64,000 bases of DNA from Pseudomonas ceruminis. Its GTDB lineage: Bacteria > Pseudomonadota > Gammaproteobacteria > Pseudomonadales > Pseudomonadaceae. Made by a program: the position numbers and the translations under genes. Positions 37,563 to 46,294 of the stretch are shown one piece after another. Location of the stretch: assembly GCF_021602025.1 (NCBI RefSeq), contig NZ_BQHW01000011.1:102854-166853 (forward strand), read 5' to 3'. Each line of letters begins with the position of its first letter. The first letter of the stretch is position 1. The notes under the pieces were generated by a model. The model was not told where the DNA came from, did not search any database, and saw only the letters and a list, made by a program, of their open reading frames with translations.

Positions 37563-38863
37563 GCCACCCTCTCCAGCGCACGGCGCAAGGTGTGGAAGAT
37601 CTGACCAATCTGCTCAGTCGAGACGATGAGGGGCGGCGACAGCACGATGTTGTCACCGGACGCGCGCACCAACACGCCGTCCTCGAAGCACAGGCGCGCC
37701 ACGTCTGCTGCCGGAGCAGGTGCGCCCTCGCGCCCGCGCAGTTGCACCGCACACAACAGGCCGATCGCCCGGACATCCTGTACAACCGGGTGACCGCGCA
37801 AGGCCAGCGCCTGGGCCTGCCAGACCGGCGCTACCGCCTGGACATGGGCATTGATCCCCAGCGCCTGGTGAACCGCCAAGGTGGCAAGGCCCGCAGCGCA
37901 GGCCAGAGGGTGAGCCGAATAGGTATACCCGTGCATGAGCTCGATGGCCGATGCCGGGCCGTGCATGAACGCCTCATAGACCGCGCCACTGACCAGCACG
38001 CCACCCATGGGCACGGCTCCATTGGTCAGCCCCTTGGCGGTGGTCATCAGGTCGGGCACCACGCCGAACGCCTGCGCGGCAAACGATTCGCCCAAGCGGC
38101 CGAAGCCAGTAATCACTTCGTCGAAGATCAGCAGCACACCGTGGCGATCGCAGACCTCACGCAGCTTTTGCAAATACCCCAGCGGCGGCGCATACACGCC
38201 ACCCGAGCCCGTCACCGGCTCGACGATCACCGCCGCGACCGTGGCCGGGTCGTGCACCTCCAGCAATTGCAGCAGTGCCTCGGCGTAATCGGCACCCTGC
38301 TGGGGTTGGCCTGCACTGAAGCGCATGCTGGCGTCGTAGGGCAACGGCAGATGCGCGACGTCGCCCAGCAGCGGGCCGAAATCGCGCTTCTGTCGCCCGA
38401 TACCCGACACCGACAACCCGCCGAAGCCCATGCCGTGGTAGCCCTTGGCGCGGCCGATCAGCTTGGTCCGCCGGCAGTCGCCCCGGGCCTGGTGATAGGC
38501 ACGGGCAATCTTCAGCGCGGTATCCACGGCCTCAGAGCCAGAGTTGGTGAAGAACACCTTGTCCAGCCCCTGCGGGGCAATGTCGACCAGCGCATCGGCC
38601 ATGCGCAGGGCATCCGGGTGGCTCATCTTGAACGAGGAGACAAAGTCCAGACGCCCCGCCGCTTCCCGGATCGCCTCGACGATACGCGGATGGCCATGGC
38701 CGGCGTTGACGCACCAGAGCCCGGCCATGGCGTCCAGCACCGGACGCCCCTCAGGGGTGAAGTAATGCATGCCCTCGGCGCGCTCGAACAGCATCGGCTG
38801 GCGTGCGAAGTCGCGCATCGGGGTGAAGGGGGCCCACAGGCCGGTGTGCAAAGGCTGAGTCAT
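37559..38863 (-). CDS. Class III omega-aminotransferase (omega-amino acid:pyruvate type)
   Basis: PLP-dependent transaminase of 434 residues moving a terminal amino group to a keto acid and leaving a semialdehyde. It is similar in sequence layout to Pseudomonas beta-alanine:pyruvate aminotransferase: LWAPFTPMRDF, YFTPEGRPVLDAMAGLWCVNAGHGH, IGRAKGYHG, LLIFDEVITGFGRLG, and the PLP lysine in TTAKGLTNGAVPMGG. The start at 38863 has AAAGGA upstream; an earlier ATG at 38887 abuts the hydrolase stop. Middle gene of the hydrolase-aminotransferase-ALDH operon. Confidence 0.92.
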   Translation of the reverse strand: MTQPLHTGLWAPFTPMRDFARQPMLFERAEGMHYFTPEGRPVLDAMAGLWCVNAGHGHPRIVEAIREAAGRLDFVSSFKMSHPDALRMADALVDIAPQGLDKVFFTNSGSEAVDTALKIARAYHQARGDCRRTKLIGRAKGYHGMGFGGLSVSGIGRQKRDFGPLLGDVAHLPLPYDASMRFSAGQPQQGADYAEALLQLLEVHDPATVAAVIVEPVTGSGGVYAPPLGYLQKLREVCDRHGVLLIFDEVITGFGRLGESFAAQAFGVVPDLMTTAKGLTNGAVPMGGVLVSGAVYEAFMHGPASAIELMHGYTYSAHPLACAAGLATLAVHQALGINAHVQAVAPVWQAQALALRGHPVVQDVRAIGLLCAVQLRGREGAPAPAADVARLCFEDGVLVRASGDNIVLSPPLIVSTEQIGQIFHTLRRALERVA

Positions 38864-38887
38864 GACGTCGTTCCTTTCAAAAAGCAT

Positions 38888-40387
38888 TCAGATACGGTGC
38901 CCGCGCAGGGTCGGGCGCTGCAGGGCGCCGGCGTTGGTGTTCACGCCGCGGTCGAACACCAGCACGCCCTGCTCCAGGCGGCAGTCGACGTGGTCGGTGA
39001 AGGCGGTCTCGACAAAACGCCAGCGCATGCGCAGGCCGCCTGCGGCATCCCAGCGTCCCTGGGCCACCACCGGGGTCTGCTCAGGCTGGTACTGATGGTG
39101 CAGGTAGTTGCCGGTGATGCCGGTCAGCGATTCGATCGGTTGGCGCAAGCCGACTCGAACGTGATGGGTACCGCGGTGATCGACCAGGGTGAAGTCGCAG
39201 CCCTCGGCATCGAAGGCCAGGGCAATTTCACGTACCTGGTCCTCGTTCGGTTCAATCCGGTAACGCCCTGCCAGCTCGGCGCCAGCGGCAGACTCGCTGG
39301 CGCCCTCGAGTTCGGGCAACCGCAGGCCATCGATCAGCGCATCGAGCTTGGCCTGCGCGGCATCCGGCGCTTGTGCGGTGCGCCCAAGGCCTGGGAACAG
39401 GTGCGCCCACAGCGCCGCGTGCAGGCGCTTCTCGCCCAGTCGCAGGCCGCTGGTGAAGACGATCACGGTGTTTTGCGCCGGCAACACGATGCACTGCTGG
39501 CCGAACACGCCAGAGGCGTAGTAACCGCCGTTGCGCATCATCCACCACTGGTAACCGTAGCCTTCGCGGCGGTTGCTCGCGGCGTTGCCAGCGTCACGCG
39601 GCAGGTATTGCTTGCCGTCGAACTCGCCCATCCACACGTCATCGACCTGGTTGCGGGTGGCGGCATCGACCCACTCGCTGGACAACAACTGCTGCCCTTG
39701 CCACTGCCCACGCTGCAGGTGCAGCACGCCGAACTTCAGCGAGTCCTCGCTGGTGCAACTCAAGCCGTTGCCGCCACTGTTGTAGCCCCCTGGCGCCAAA
39801 TCCCAGTGCAGCGCGTCCATGCCCATAGGGCGCAGCACCCGCTCGTCGAGCACCTGGTGCAGGGTTTTGCCGGTGACCTGAGTGACGATGGCAGAGAGCA
39901 TGAAACTGCTGGCACTGCTGTAGATGAACGCCTTGCCTGGAGCCTCATCGACGGGTTCGTTGAGAAACGCCTCCACCCAGCTGCTGGTGACATTGCGCCA
40001 ATCGCCGCCGGAGATACCACGGCGATGCCCCGTGCGCATGGTCAGCAGGTCTTCGACAGTCATCGCCGCCAGGTTGTCGCTGACCTGCGGCGGGCACAAC
40101 TGCGCAAAGAACTCCACCACCTTGTCATCCAGTGCCAGACGCCCGTCGTCGATCAGCAAACCGATTGCGGTGGCCGTCCAGCTCTTGGTCGCCGAGTGCT
40201 GCACATGCGGACGCCGCGCGGCATAGGGCCGCCAGAACGCCTCGCTGACCACGGCGCCGTCGCGGTACAGCATGAAGCTGTGCAGCTCGAGGCCATCGGC
40301 CTGTACGGCCTCGATGAAATCGACGATGGCCTGCGGATCGACACCCTTGTCCTGGGGCAAGGCGCGGGGAAGTGGGATGTAACTCAT
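38888..40387 (-). CDS. Serine hydrolase, beta-lactamase fold (class C / NylB-like)
   Basis: A 499-residue serine hydrolase without signal peptide, thus cytosolic. The nucleophile and base lie in HSATKSWTATAIG (SxxK), and the Tyr motif is FIYSSASSFML (YSS). The third motif is poorly defined, near GVFGQQCIVLPAQNTVIV. A C-terminal lipocalin-like beta domain (about 380-499) follows. Family members include esterases, D-aminopeptidases and 6-aminohexanoate-dimer hydrolase. Placed before an omega-aminotransferase and an ALDH, it probably cleaves an amide or ester to release the amine substrate. Start is ATG 40387 or GTG 40390, both behind AAGGA. Confidence 0.85.
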   Translation of the reverse strand: MSYIPLPRALPQDKGVDPQAIVDFIEAVQADGLELHSFMLYRDGAVVSEAFWRPYAARRPHVQHSATKSWTATAIGLLIDDGRLALDDKVVEFFAQLCPPQVSDNLAAMTVEDLLTMRTGHRRGISGGDWRNVTSSWVEAFLNEPVDEAPGKAFIYSSASSFMLSAIVTQVTGKTLHQVLDERVLRPMGMDALHWDLAPGGYNSGGNGLSCTSEDSLKFGVLHLQRGQWQGQQLLSSEWVDAATRNQVDDVWMGEFDGKQYLPRDAGNAASNRREGYGYQWWMMRNGGYYASGVFGQQCIVLPAQNTVIVFTSGLRLGEKRLHAALWAHLFPGLGRTAQAPDAAQAKLDALIDGLRLPELEGASESAAGAELAGRYRIEPNEDQVREIALAFDAEGCDFTLVDHRGTHHVRVGLRQPIESLTGITGNYLHHQYQPEQTPVVAQGRWDAAGGLRMRWRFVETAFTDHVDCRLEQGVLVFDRGVNTNAGALQRPTLRGHRI

Positions 40388-40572
40388 CACGGGTGTTCCT
40401 TAAAATAACGCTGGCGACCATCTATGTTTTTATATGCAAAATAAAACAAAGATGAGTAAATAGGTTTTTGCAACGCTGTACCTCGCGCTGCCTGTGTTCC
40501 ATGCGCCCCGGGCCTTAGGCCGGGGGCATGCCAGGCAGGCTTCTCTCCCCTGTCACAGGAACGACATCGTCC

Positions 40573-41448
40573 ATGGTTCAACTCACTTCGCTGCAGACCA
40601 AGGTTGCTGGCCAGATCCTTTCGGCCATCCAGAGCGGCGAGCTGGCGCCCGGCAACCATCTGAAGGAAGTGGAGCTGGCCGAACGCTTTGGTGTCTCGCG
40701 CTCGCCGGTGCGCGGTGCGCTGGCATACCTGGCCGACCAGCGACTGATCGAACCGATGGCCAACCACGGCTTTCGTGTGCCGCTGGAGCCGACAGTGGTG
40801 GGAATGAACGCTGGCGAGCTGCAAAACGAAGAGGACGCGCTGTATGCGCGCCTGATTGACGACCGCCTCAGCCAGTCGCTGCCGGACCAGATTTCCGAAA
40901 GCGACCTGCTGCGCCGCTACAACGTAGGCAAAAGCGTGTTGCGCCGCTGCCTGTTGCGGCTGTCCGACGAAGGCGTGATGCAGCGCAAACACGGCCATGG
41001 CTGGCAGTTCGCGCCGACCTTGAGCGACAGGCAAACGCGCTTCGAGAGCTACCGCTTTCGCATGCTGCTCGAGCCCGCCGGCTTGCTGGAGCCAACCTTT
41101 CGCCTCAATCAGGAGCAGTTGCAACGCTGCCGCAAGCAGCAGCTGGACCTGCTCGACGGCATCGCCGACAGCAAGAACTTCTTCGAAAGCAACGCCCAGT
41201 TCCACGAGTTGCTGGCTGCAGCGTCGGGCAATGCCTACATCCTTCAGGCGGTGCAGCAACAGAACCGCCTGCGCCGCCTGACCGAGTTCCATTCGGTGAA
41301 CAACGTCGAGCGGGTCAAGGTCTCGTGCCGGGAGCATCTGGCAATTCTCGATGCGCTGGAGCAAGGCGATAACGAATGGGCCTCCACCCTGCTCCACCGC
41401 CACCTGGAGGTCGCGAGCAAAATGGGCGTGGCGCGGAGCAAGGCGTAG
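40573..41448 (+). CDS. GntR-family regulator with two winged-helix segments
   Basis: A 291-residue regulator divergent from the hydrolase operon. The first winged helix (about 10-65) has the classic GntR motif LAPGNHLKEVELAERFGVSRSPVRGALAYLADQRLIE. A second, weaker winged-helix segment follows (about 95-150: ISESDLLRRYNVGKSVLRRCLLRLSDEGVMQRK). The all-helical FCD-like effector domain comes after (about 165-285; FFESNAQFHELLAAASGN, SCREHLAILDALEQGD). Double winged helices are unusual in this family. It probably controls both the catabolic operon and the transporter. ATG 40573 has only a weak ribosome site. Confidence 0.87.
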   Translation: MVQLTSLQTKVAGQILSAIQSGELAPGNHLKEVELAERFGVSRSPVRGALAYLADQRLIEPMANHGFRVPLEPTVVGMNAGELQNEEDALYARLIDDRLSQSLPDQISESDLLRRYNVGKSVLRRCLLRLSDEGVMQRKHGHGWQFAPTLSDRQTRFESYRFRMLLEPAGLLEPTFRLNQEQLQRCRKQQLDLLDGIADSKNFFESNAQFHELLAAASGNAYILQAVQQQNRLRRLTEFHSVNNVERVKVSCREHLAILDALEQGDNEWASTLLHRHLEVASKMGVARSKA

Positions 41449-41453
41449 GTCCA

Positions 41454-42722
41454 TTACCAGAGCGCCACGGTGTAACCGATGATCACTCGGTTTTCGTTCA
41501 TGTCGCGCAGGTAGTTGGCCTTGGTCAGGGCATTGCGCCAACGCAGCGACACGCCCTTCAGCGGCCCGCCCTGAATCACGTAGCCCAGGTCAATATCGCG
41601 CTCCCACTCCCGGGCTTGGCCATCGAAGCCCTTGACCACGGCCTGGTCGCCCTTGGCCCAGCGCGTCGAGAAGCTCAGACCCGGAACGCCCAGCGCCGCG
41701 AAGTTGTAATCGTAACGCGCATGCCAGGTACGCTCTTTGGTCTGGGAGAAATTGCTCAACTGGTACTCGGAAAAGAGGAAGGTGTTGGTGCCGTCCACGT
41801 AGGTGAACGGGGTACTGCCGAACTGCTCCTGATAGCCACCGCCGAAAGTGTGGCCGCCATAGCTGTAAGCCAAGCGGGTACTCAGTGCGCGGTTGTCGAC
41901 CTTGCCCGCCAGCCCGGCGCCGGATTTGTCGGCGTCGAAGTAGCGGACGTCGGTCTTCAGCGCGCCGCCGCCCAGCGCAAAGCTGTGCTTCAGGCCAACG
42001 TAGTGCTGTTGGTAGATGTCTTCCAGTTGGGCGTAGTGGTAGGTCAGCAGCAGACTCGGCGTCAGCTTGTAGTCCCCCCCGGCGAAGCGGAAACGATCAC
42101 TCTTCGCAGTGCTGCGATAAGCACCGCTCTGGCTGGTCAGGCCCATTTCCTCATAGTCGGTCGACTCGCGCTGGCGCACCCGGTCGATCTGCCCACCGAT
42201 CAGCGCCAGGCCCGGGATGTCCCCGGAGCTGACCTGCGTGCCACGGAAGGTCTGCGGGAAAATCCGGCTGGTGTTCGGCTGCAGTGTCGGCAGGTCCGGC
42301 AGCAGGTGACCGCTGCGCAGTTCGCTCTTGGCAACGCGCACCTTGCCGGTGACACCGAGCTTGGAGTATTCGTCCTGGGCTCGCTTGGCATAGCTCGGTT
42401 TGCCCGGTTCAGCCTCGTTGTCCCGTGCCAGCAGGCCGGAGCCCGAGCGGTCTGGGCTGGAGTCGAGCTTGAGGCCGAGCATGCCAACGGCATCGACGCC
42501 AAAGCCGACCACGCCCTCGGTAAAACCCGATTGCAAGTTCAGGGTGAAGCCCTGGGCCCACTCCTCGCGCTTGGATTGCCCGGCGTCTTCCCGGTAGTCA
42601 CGGTTGAAGTAGTAGTTCTTCAGTTCCAGCGAGCCCTTGCTGTCCTTGATGAATTCGGCGTGGGCTTGAGCGCTGATCAGGCCTACACCGGTCAACAGTA
42701 CGTTCAGGTGGATGCGTCTCAT
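41454..42722 (-). CDS. OprD-family outer-membrane porin
   Basis: Substrate-specific porin of 422 residues with a signal peptide (about 1-22, ending SAQAHA), an 18-strand barrel expected from size and family, and a terminal aromatic residue (IIGYTVALW). The N-terminal FIKDSKGSLELKNYYFNRDYRE and the ALIGGQIDRVRQRESTDYEE loop are OprD-like. It is downstream of the ABC transporter genes on the same strand and probably provides the outer-membrane route for the same solute. GGGAG precedes the ATG. Confidence 0.93.
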   Translation of the reverse strand: MRRIHLNVLLTGVGLISAQAHAEFIKDSKGSLELKNYYFNRDYREDAGQSKREEWAQGFTLNLQSGFTEGVVGFGVDAVGMLGLKLDSSPDRSGSGLLARDNEAEPGKPSYAKRAQDEYSKLGVTGKVRVAKSELRSGHLLPDLPTLQPNTSRIFPQTFRGTQVSSGDIPGLALIGGQIDRVRQRESTDYEEMGLTSQSGAYRSTAKSDRFRFAGGDYKLTPSLLLTYHYAQLEDIYQQHYVGLKHSFALGGGALKTDVRYFDADKSGAGLAGKVDNRALSTRLAYSYGGHTFGGGYQEQFGSTPFTYVDGTNTFLFSEYQLSNFSQTKERTWHARYDYNFAALGVPGLSFSTRWAKGDQAVVKGFDGQAREWERDIDLGYVIQGGPLKGVSLRWRNALTKANYLRDMNENRVIIGYTVALW

Positions 42723-42787
42723 GTTTCTGGCTCCCGGCAGTCATTGTGAGAGTGTTGTTATTGTTTTTTTGGACATGACTCCCCCCT

Positions 42788-42811
42788 CACGCCGGTTTTG
42801 CAGCCGGCGTG
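42788..42811 (-). other. Hairpin between the ABC ATPase gene and oprD
   Basis: A perfect 8-bp stem (CACGCCGG/CCGGCGTG) with an 8-nt loop lies in the 111-bp gap. No T-run follows on the minus strand, so it may be an mRNA-stabilising or partial termination structure rather than a full terminator. Confidence 0.4.
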
Positions 42812-42833
42812 TGGGCGTCAGTCAGGGGTCAGC

Positions 42834-44462
42834 TCAACCGGTGCGACGTATTCGGTAACTACCGTCGTCAAGTTGTTCCAGCGGGCTGGCGGCCGCCAGC
42901 AGTCGCCTTGTGTACGGGTGTTGCGGGTGGTCGAAGACCTGCTCGCGGTCGCCCACCTCCACGACCTCCCCCTGGTGCATCACCGCGACCCGGTGGGCGA
43001 TGCGCTCTACCGCCGCCAGGTCGTGGGAGATGAACAGGCAGGCAAAGCCGTATTGGGCCTGGAGACGCTCGAACAGCTCGAGAATCTGCTTCTGGATGGT
43101 CATGTCCAAGGCCGAGATCGGTTCGTCGGCGATGACCAACTGCGGGTGCCGGACCAGCGCCCGACCAATCGCCACGCGCTGGCGCTGACCACCGGACAGC
43201 TGATGCGGGAAGCGCTCGGCGAATGCCTCCGGCAGGCCGATGTCACGCATGGTCTGCAAAACCCGTTCACGCCGCTCGCTGGCATTCAGGCCCGGTTCGT
43301 GGCGTAGCGGCTCGATCAGGATTTCGCCGATACGCATGCGCGGGTTGAGTGAGGAGAACGGGTCCTGAAAGATCATCTGGCACTGCAGCCGGTGAGTCCG
43401 GTTGGCGGCCTTGAGGATATCCACGCCCCTGAAGCGGATGGACCCCGCGCACGGTTTGACCAGCCCGACCAGCGAGCGCCCGAGGGTGGTCTTGCCCGAG
43501 CCGCTGCCGCCGACCAGGGCCAAGGTCTCGCCGGGTGCGATGCTCAAGCTGGCGGCGTGCACCACGCGCTTGTACTGACGCTTGCCCCAGAAATTGGCGG
43601 GGCCCGGGTGCTCGATGCACACCTGATCGACCTGCACCAAGGGCCCGTCGCTGGCAGGCAGCGGTGGCAACTCGCCGCGACGCGGCAAAGCCTCCAGCAA
43701 CTGACGGGTGTATTCGGCCTTGGGCGCCAGAAGGATGTCGGCAATCGCGCCCTGCTCCACCGCTTTGCCGTGACGCATCACCACGACCTTGTGGGCATAG
43801 CGCGCCACCAGCGACAGGTCGTGGCTGATGAACAGCACGGCGGTGCCCTGCTCGCGGGTAAGTTCGAGCATCAGCTCGATCACATCCAGTTGCGCCAGGC
43901 AGTCCAGCGCCGTGGTCGGTTCGTCGGCGATCAACAGCTTGGGCCGCAGCAGCATCACCGAGGCCAGCATGATGCGTTGGCGCATGCCACCGGAGAACTG
44001 GTGGGGGAAGGCCTTCAGGCAACGCTCGGCATCGCGGATGCCTATGCGCTGGAGCATCTGCACGCAGCGCTCATGGATCTGTTGCGGGCCCAGACGGGTG
44101 TGAAGCTGCAACGCCTCGGCCATCTGCCGGCCGATGGTCAGGGCCGGGTTGAGCGAGACCATGGGCTCCTGGAACACCATGCCGATCTGCGCGCCACGGA
44201 TGGCGCGCAGGGCCTGGCTGTCGAGGCGCGTGAGGTCACTGCCGCGAAAGTCCAGGCTGCCGCCGCACACCTGCATCGGCAGGGGCAGCAGGCCGATGAC
44301 AGCACGCGCAGCCATGGTTTTACCGCTGCCCGACTCGCCCACCAGGGCGACGATCTCGCCAGGTGCCATGTCGAAGCTCAGGCCATCGACCGCCAGCACG
44401 CCGTGCTCGCCCACGCGAACCTGCAGGTCACGGACCCGCAGCAGGGGGGTTGACTGGGACAT
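42834..44462 (-). CDS. Peptide-type ABC transporter ATP-binding protein, DppD-DppF fusion
   Basis: A 542-residue fusion of two ATPase domains that would replace the separate DppD and DppF proteins. First domain: Walker A GESGSGKT, signature FSGGMRQR, Walker B LLIADEPTTALD. Second domain, from about residue 290: Walker A GGSGSGKTT, signature LSGGQRQR, Walker B LVIADEPISALD. The oligopeptide-transporter C-terminal segment is HPQHPYTRRLLAA. The start at 44462 is two bases after the permease stop, with GAGGAAG upstream. It is the GsiA/YejF-like layout known in proteobacteria. Confidence 0.93.
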   Translation of the reverse strand: MSQSTPLLRVRDLQVRVGEHGVLAVDGLSFDMAPGEIVALVGESGSGKTMAARAVIGLLPLPMQVCGGSLDFRGSDLTRLDSQALRAIRGAQIGMVFQEPMVSLNPALTIGRQMAEALQLHTRLGPQQIHERCVQMLQRIGIRDAERCLKAFPHQFSGGMRQRIMLASVMLLRPKLLIADEPTTALDCLAQLDVIELMLELTREQGTAVLFISHDLSLVARYAHKVVVMRHGKAVEQGAIADILLAPKAEYTRQLLEALPRRGELPPLPASDGPLVQVDQVCIEHPGPANFWGKRQYKRVVHAASLSIAPGETLALVGGSGSGKTTLGRSLVGLVKPCAGSIRFRGVDILKAANRTHRLQCQMIFQDPFSSLNPRMRIGEILIEPLRHEPGLNASERRERVLQTMRDIGLPEAFAERFPHQLSGGQRQRVAIGRALVRHPQLVIADEPISALDMTIQKQILELFERLQAQYGFACLFISHDLAAVERIAHRVAVMHQGEVVEVGDREQVFDHPQHPYTRRLLAAASPLEQLDDGSYRIRRTG

Positions 44463-44464
44463 GA

Positions 44465-45340
44465 TCACTTCCTCATCCGGGGGTCGAGACGATCGCGCAG
44501 GGCATCGCCGAACAGGTTGATGGCCAGCAGCGCCAGGCAAATGAACACGCCAGGGAAAATGCCGAGCCAACTTGCCGAGGCAATGTACGGGCGGCTGCTG
44601 GCGAGCATGTTGCCCCAGGTGGCCGCCGGCGGCGGGACGCCCAGGCCAAGGAAGCTCAGGGCGCTCTCCGACAGCAATGCCCAACCGAACATGCTGGTGG
44701 CCAGCACACACAGGGGAGCCAGGCAGTTGGGCGCGATATGGCGCAGCATGGTGTACAGCTCGGAATTGCCGATGACCCGCGACGCCTCGATGAACTCCAG
44801 CTCGCGCAACGACATCACGCTGCCCCGCACCACACGGACCACCGAAGGGGTGTAGGCGATGCCCAGGGCCAGGACGATGCCGTACTGGCTGGCACCGATG
44901 ACCGCCATGATGCCTAGGGCCATGAGAATGCCCGGGAACGCCAGCAGTGCGTCGTTGAACATCATCAGCACGCGGTCGGTCCAGCCACGCAGGTAGCCCG
45001 CCAGCATGCCGATCAAGGTTCCGGCAAGAACCGCGAAACTGACCGACAGCAGGCTGATCCACAGGCTGGTACGCGCGCCAATCAACAACCGGCTGAACAC
45101 GTCACGGCCAAACTCGTCGGTGCCCAGCCAATGCGCGGCGCAAGGCGCCTGGAAACGCGCCAGCAGGTCAATGCGCAGCGGGTCGTACGGGGTCCAGAAC
45201 ACGCCCAGCAGGGCCAACAGCACCAGCACCAGCAGCAGCCCAGCACCCATCAGCGCGTTGGCCGGCGGCCAGGCCCGCGGTGCCTTGCGCACAGGCACGT
45301 CCAGCGTCGCCAAGGGCACACAGGAGGGTTTCGAACTCAT
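44465..45340 (-). CDS. Peptide-type ABC transporter permease, DppC-like
   Basis: Inner-membrane permease of 291 residues with six helices, a long N-terminal tail and the loop HWLGTDEFGRDVFSRLLIGARTSL typical of DppC/OppC. EAA-like segment EASRVIGNSELYTMLRHIAPN. Its ATG overlaps the stop of the DppB-like gene (ATGA). Forms the pore with the next permease. Confidence 0.93.
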   Translation of the reverse strand: MSSKPSCVPLATLDVPVRKAPRAWPPANALMGAGLLLVLVLLALLGVFWTPYDPLRIDLLARFQAPCAAHWLGTDEFGRDVFSRLLIGARTSLWISLLSVSFAVLAGTLIGMLAGYLRGWTDRVLMMFNDALLAFPGILMALGIMAVIGASQYGIVLALGIAYTPSVVRVVRGSVMSLRELEFIEASRVIGNSELYTMLRHIAPNCLAPLCVLATSMFGWALLSESALSFLGLGVPPPAATWGNMLASSRPYIASASWLGIFPGVFICLALLAINLFGDALRDRLDPRMRK

Positions 45341-46278
45341 AACTTCACCCTTGGATCGAACAGTGGGTAGAGCAGATCGACGAACAAGTTGACCAGCACA
45401 TAGACGAAGGTGATCAGCAGCAGGCAGCCCTGCAGCACGGGGTAGTCGCGGGCGAAGATCGCATCGACCATCAGCCGCCCGATGCCCGGCAGGGTGAACA
45501 CGGTTTCGAGCACGGCGATGCCGCCGAGCAGGTTGCCGAGGATCAGCCCGACCAGCGTCCAGGTCGGCGCAAAGGCATTGCGCAAGGCGTGGCGCCACAG
45601 CACGGCACGCTCCGACAGGCCCTTGGCGCGGGCGTGGGCGATGTACTCCAGGCGCAACACCTCAATGGTGCTGGCCCGGGCCATGCGGGCGATGGCACCG
45701 ACTTCGACCAGGGTCAGGGTGACGATCGGCAGCACCAGGTAGCTGAGCGCCTGCCACGGCGCTTCGCCGAAGCTGACATAGCCCACCACCGGCAGCCAGC
45801 CGAGCTTGATGCCGAAGGCATAGAGCAGCAGCAGGCCAAGCCAGAAGCTGGGGATCGACAGCAACAGCGTGGCGCTCATCACCAGCCCCAGGTCCAGCGC
45901 GCTGTTCTGCTTCCAGGCCGCCAGCACGCCCAATGGCACGGCGATCAGGGTCGCCAGCAACACGGCAATCAGGACAATGCTGGCACTGACCGCGAAGCGC
46001 TCGAAAATCAGCGGCAACACCGCCTCACGGGTGCTGATGGACCAGCCCAGGTCACCGCTGAGCACCGCCTTGAACCAGATCAGGAACTGGGTCACCACTG
46101 AGTGATCCAGGCCCAGGGTCTGGCGCATGTCGGCCAGGCTTTGCGGGTCGGCCATGTCACCGAGCATCAACAGTGCCGGGTCGCCGGGTATCAAGCGGAT
46201 CAGGGCGAACACCATCACCGAGATCAGCAGCAAGGTCGGCACGGCCATGCCCAGCTTTTGCAGGATAAAGCGCAACAT
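45337..46278 (-). CDS. Peptide-type ABC transporter permease, DppB-like
   Basis: Inner-membrane permease of 313 residues. N-terminal FILQKLGMAVPTLLLISVMVFALIRLIPGDPA is the DppB/NikB signature, followed by the EAA-like loop YIAHARAKGLSERAVLWRHALRNAFAPT. It begins 16 nt after the binding-protein gene. Confidence 0.93.
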   Translation of the reverse strand: MLRFILQKLGMAVPTLLLISVMVFALIRLIPGDPALLMLGDMADPQSLADMRQTLGLDHSVVTQFLIWFKAVLSGDLGWSISTREAVLPLIFERFAVSASIVLIAVLLATLIAVPLGVLAAWKQNSALDLGLVMSATLLLSIPSFWLGLLLLYAFGIKLGWLPVVGYVSFGEAPWQALSYLVLPIVTLTLVEVGAIARMARASTIEVLRLEYIAHARAKGLSERAVLWRHALRNAFAPTWTLVGLILGNLLGGIAVLETVFTLPGIGRLMVDAIFARDYPVLQGCLLLITFVYVLVNLFVDLLYPLFDPRVKL

Positions 46279-46294
46279 CGTTCAGGCCCCTACC

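Noticed and set aside
37592-40408. Plus-strand open frame of 938 codons opposite the hydrolase, aminotransferase and ALDH genes
   Set aside because: Same cause: shadow of three real minus-strand enzymes with all catalytic motifs.
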